Source: Candidatus Dormiibacter sp. (GTDB lineage: Bacteria; Chloroflexota; Dormibacteria; UBA8260). Taken from it: a stretch of DNA of 32,001 nucleotides. The first letter of the stretch is position 1, and the number at the start of each line of letters is the position of its first letter. Below are positions 30,894 through 32,001 of this stretch, one piece after another. The position numbers were made by a program, and so were the translations under genes. The notes beneath the pieces were generated by a model. The model searched no databases, was not told the origin of the DNA, and saw nothing but the letters and a program-made list of their open reading frames with translations. The stretch is from positions 1 to 32,001 of the forward strand of contig JANWHI010000072.1 in NCBI GenBank assembly GCA_025450495.1, written 5' to 3'.

Positions 30894-30916
30894 CTCGGTG
30901 CCCAGCCGAGTAGGCT
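30894..30916 (+). promoter_or_regulatory. Hairpin and -10 element before ctaG
   Basis: CTCGG (30894-30898) and CCGAG (30906-30910) form a 5-bp inverted repeat directly before TAGGCT (30911-30916). TAGGCT ends 8 nt before a GTG at 30925, the leaderless spacing seen at other genes here. The repeat occupies the -35/-10 spacer, where a repressor could act; it may also be the 3' end of the cox transcript. Confidence 0.4.
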
Positions 30917-30924
30917 GAGTGCCT

Positions 30925-31764
30925 GTGGAGATCGCACATCTGGGCTTGGGCGACTGGTCGTGGGAGCCCACCGTGCTGCTCGGCATCGCAGCCCTGATCG
31001 CGGCGTACGCCCTGGCATGGCGCCGCGGAGCTCTCAACCGGAGCGACGACGTCTCGCCGTGGTTCCGAGGTCCAGCGCTCCGGGTCTGGTTCTTCGCCGC
31101 CGGGGTGCTGATGGGGTTCGTCGCCCTGGTCTCGCCGATCGACACCGGCGGAGATCAATACCTGTTCTCGCTGCACATGGTTCAGCACGTCCTGCTGATG
31201 ATGGTGGCGCCGCCGCTGTGCCTCCTCGGCATCGCCGGCCTGGGCATGCCGCTCGACCCCCGGCTCGGATTCTGGCGGCGCAGCTGGGCGGTCATCGTGC
31301 ACCCATGGTCGGCGACGCTGATCTTCACTGGCGTGCTGCTGGTCTGGCACATCCCGGCTCTGTACGACGCCACCCTCACCACCGAACCGATCCACGTCTT
31401 CGAGCACCTGAGCTTCATCGCGGTCGGCGTCATCTTCTGGTGGCCGATCATCGACCCAGCCCGGGGCCGCGACCCGCAGCGCTGGGTGAGCCCCTTCTCG
31501 AAGATCGCCATGCTGGTGGCGTCGGGCATCCCGCCAACGGTGCTCGGGCTGATCTTCACCGTCGCGCCCCACGCCTTCTACGACTTCTATGTCCGCGCCC
31601 CGCGGTTGTGGGGGCTCAGCTCGGTGGTCGACCAGCAGCTCGCCGGGGTGGTCATGTTCGGTGCCGGCAACCTCATCTATTTCGTCGCCGTCGTGGCGGT
31701 GTTCTGGCGCGTCTTCGGCGACCCGGCGCACGACGAGGAGGAGGCTGCCCGAGTGTCCGGTTGA
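30925..31764 (+). CDS. ctaG: Cytochrome c oxidase assembly protein, CtaG (caa3_CtaG family)
   Basis: A 279-residue membrane protein of the caa3_CtaG family (distinct from Cox11), needed for oxidase maturation in Bacillus and thought to help copper insertion. About seven TM helices are visible. Conserved histidines occur in FSLHMVQHVLLMMVAPPL, VWHIPALYD and VFEHLSF; MVQHVLLM and LLVWHIPALY are family landmarks. Two GTG codons (30919 and 30925) can start it. The second is preferred because TAGGCT ends 8 nt before it, while the first would lie upstream of the predicted transcription start; read-through mRNA could still use 30919. Its place after coxBA-ctaAB supports a role in CuA or CuB assembly. 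Confidence 0.93.
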   Translation: MEIAHLGLGDWSWEPTVLLGIAALIAAYALAWRRGALNRSDDVSPWFRGPALRVWFFAAGVLMGFVALVSPIDTGGDQYLFSLHMVQHVLLMMVAPPLCLLGIAGLGMPLDPRLGFWRRSWAVIVHPWSATLIFTGVLLVWHIPALYDATLTTEPIHVFEHLSFIAVGVIFWWPIIDPARGRDPQRWVSPFSKIAMLVASGIPPTVLGLIFTVAPHAFYDFYVRAPRLWGLSSVVDQQLAGVVMFGAGNLIYFVAVVAVFWRVFGDPAHDEEEAARVSG

Positions 31765-31831
31765 GACCCTGGCGGGGCGCTCAGCCGGTGCCATGCCCTA
31801 CCATCGTGGACAGCATTGGTGGTGGCTGCGT

Positions 31832-31853
31832 GCGACGCGCATCGTCGCGTCGC
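31832..31853 (+). promoter_or_regulatory. Perfect 8-bp hairpin in the leader of the lipoprotein gene
   Basis: GCGACGCG (31832-31839) and CGCGTCGC (31846-31853) are perfect inverted arms around CATCGT. The hairpin lies 68 nt after the ctaG stop and 35 nt before the lipoprotein ATG, downstream of a weak TACCAT -10 box (31799-31804). No T-run follows. It may be a terminator of the cox locus, a leader structure or an operator. Confidence 0.5.
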
Positions 31854-31888
31854 CCAGTGCACCGAGGTACCAGGAGGGACCACACCGC

Positions 31889-32001
31889 ATGACCCGGATC
31901 CGCTCGATCGCCGTCATCGTCGGCATCGGACTCGTCGTCGCGTTGAGCGCGTGTGGCAACGGTCCACCCGAGGTCGGGGGAGTCGGCGGCGGGAGCGGCG
32001 C
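31889..32001 (+). CDS. Lipoprotein, N-terminal part only (cut by window edge)
   Basis: The first 37 codons of a gene running off the window. Basic start MTRIRSIAV, a hydrophobic segment, and a lipobox ALSAC with the lipid-modified cysteine at residue 22 form a standard lipoprotein signal peptide, followed by a Gly-rich linker. AGGAGGG (31872-31878) is a strong ribosome binding site. Position after ctaG makes a Sco1/SenC-type or PCu(A)C-type copper chaperone likely, but the diagnostic part lies outside the window, so the product is unassigned. Confidence 0.8.
   Translation, partial: MTRIRSIAVIVGIGLVVALSACGNGPPEVGGVGGGSG

Overview
The window is a gene-dense, high-GC bacterial chromosome segment. 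Genes on both strands abut or overlap by a few bases and there is no phage, IS, CRISPR or tRNA signal. The gene complement points to a monoderm-like aerobe of the Actinobacteriota / Chloroflexota / Dormibacterota neighbourhood: a mycobacterial-type 7Fe ferredoxin, an actinobacterial-style DXS, an F420/FMN-type PPOX protein, a paired ArsA/Get3-like ATPase system and a bc-aa3 respiratory cluster. The phylum cannot be fixed from the sequence alone. Several genes have a TANNNT -10 box only 6-9 nt before the start codon and no Shine-Dalgarno, which suggests frequent leaderless transcripts.

Layout. 1-7700: FdxA-type ferredoxin, type I glutamine synthetase, a small orphan ORF, a DksA/TraR-like zinc-finger protein, a YcaQ/AlkZ-type DNA glycosylase, and a minus-strand dxs plus PPOX pair; then a SirB1-like transglutaminase/TPR protein and a small membrane protein. 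7760-10417: a PrxQ/BCP peroxiredoxin overlapping two Get3/ArsA-like ATPases. 10414-14399 (minus): a YhaO-like nuclease and a YhaN-like SMC/Rad50-type ATPase, with a LexA-type palindrome in front. 14539-17908: a membrane GAF-GGDEF diguanylate cyclase and a DHA2 (14-TM) exporter. 17920-20608 (minus): fabH-accD-accA, initiating fatty acid synthesis. 20699-21628: two convergent genes of unknown function.

21762 to the right edge is one long respiratory locus, all on the plus strand: a small TM protein, a Tat-type Rieske protein, split cytochrome b (b6-like plus subunit IV-like), a membrane-anchored cytochrome c with three CxxCH motifs, four or five very small proteins, coxB, coxA (type A2), ctaA, ctaB, two small membrane proteins, ctaG and the start of a lipoprotein. 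CoxB has no cytochrome c domain and no separate soluble cytochrome c gene is present. The triheme cytochrome is therefore a good candidate to wire a b6f-like quinol oxidase directly to an aa3 oxidase in a supercomplex. Cytochrome b carries a cysteine aligned with the heme ci cysteine of cytochrome b6. Both the Rieske protein and CoxB carry insertions in the loops around their metal sites. No coxC (subunit III) lies in the window. This locus and the LexA-box / YhaO-YhaN arrangement are the most interesting parts of the window.
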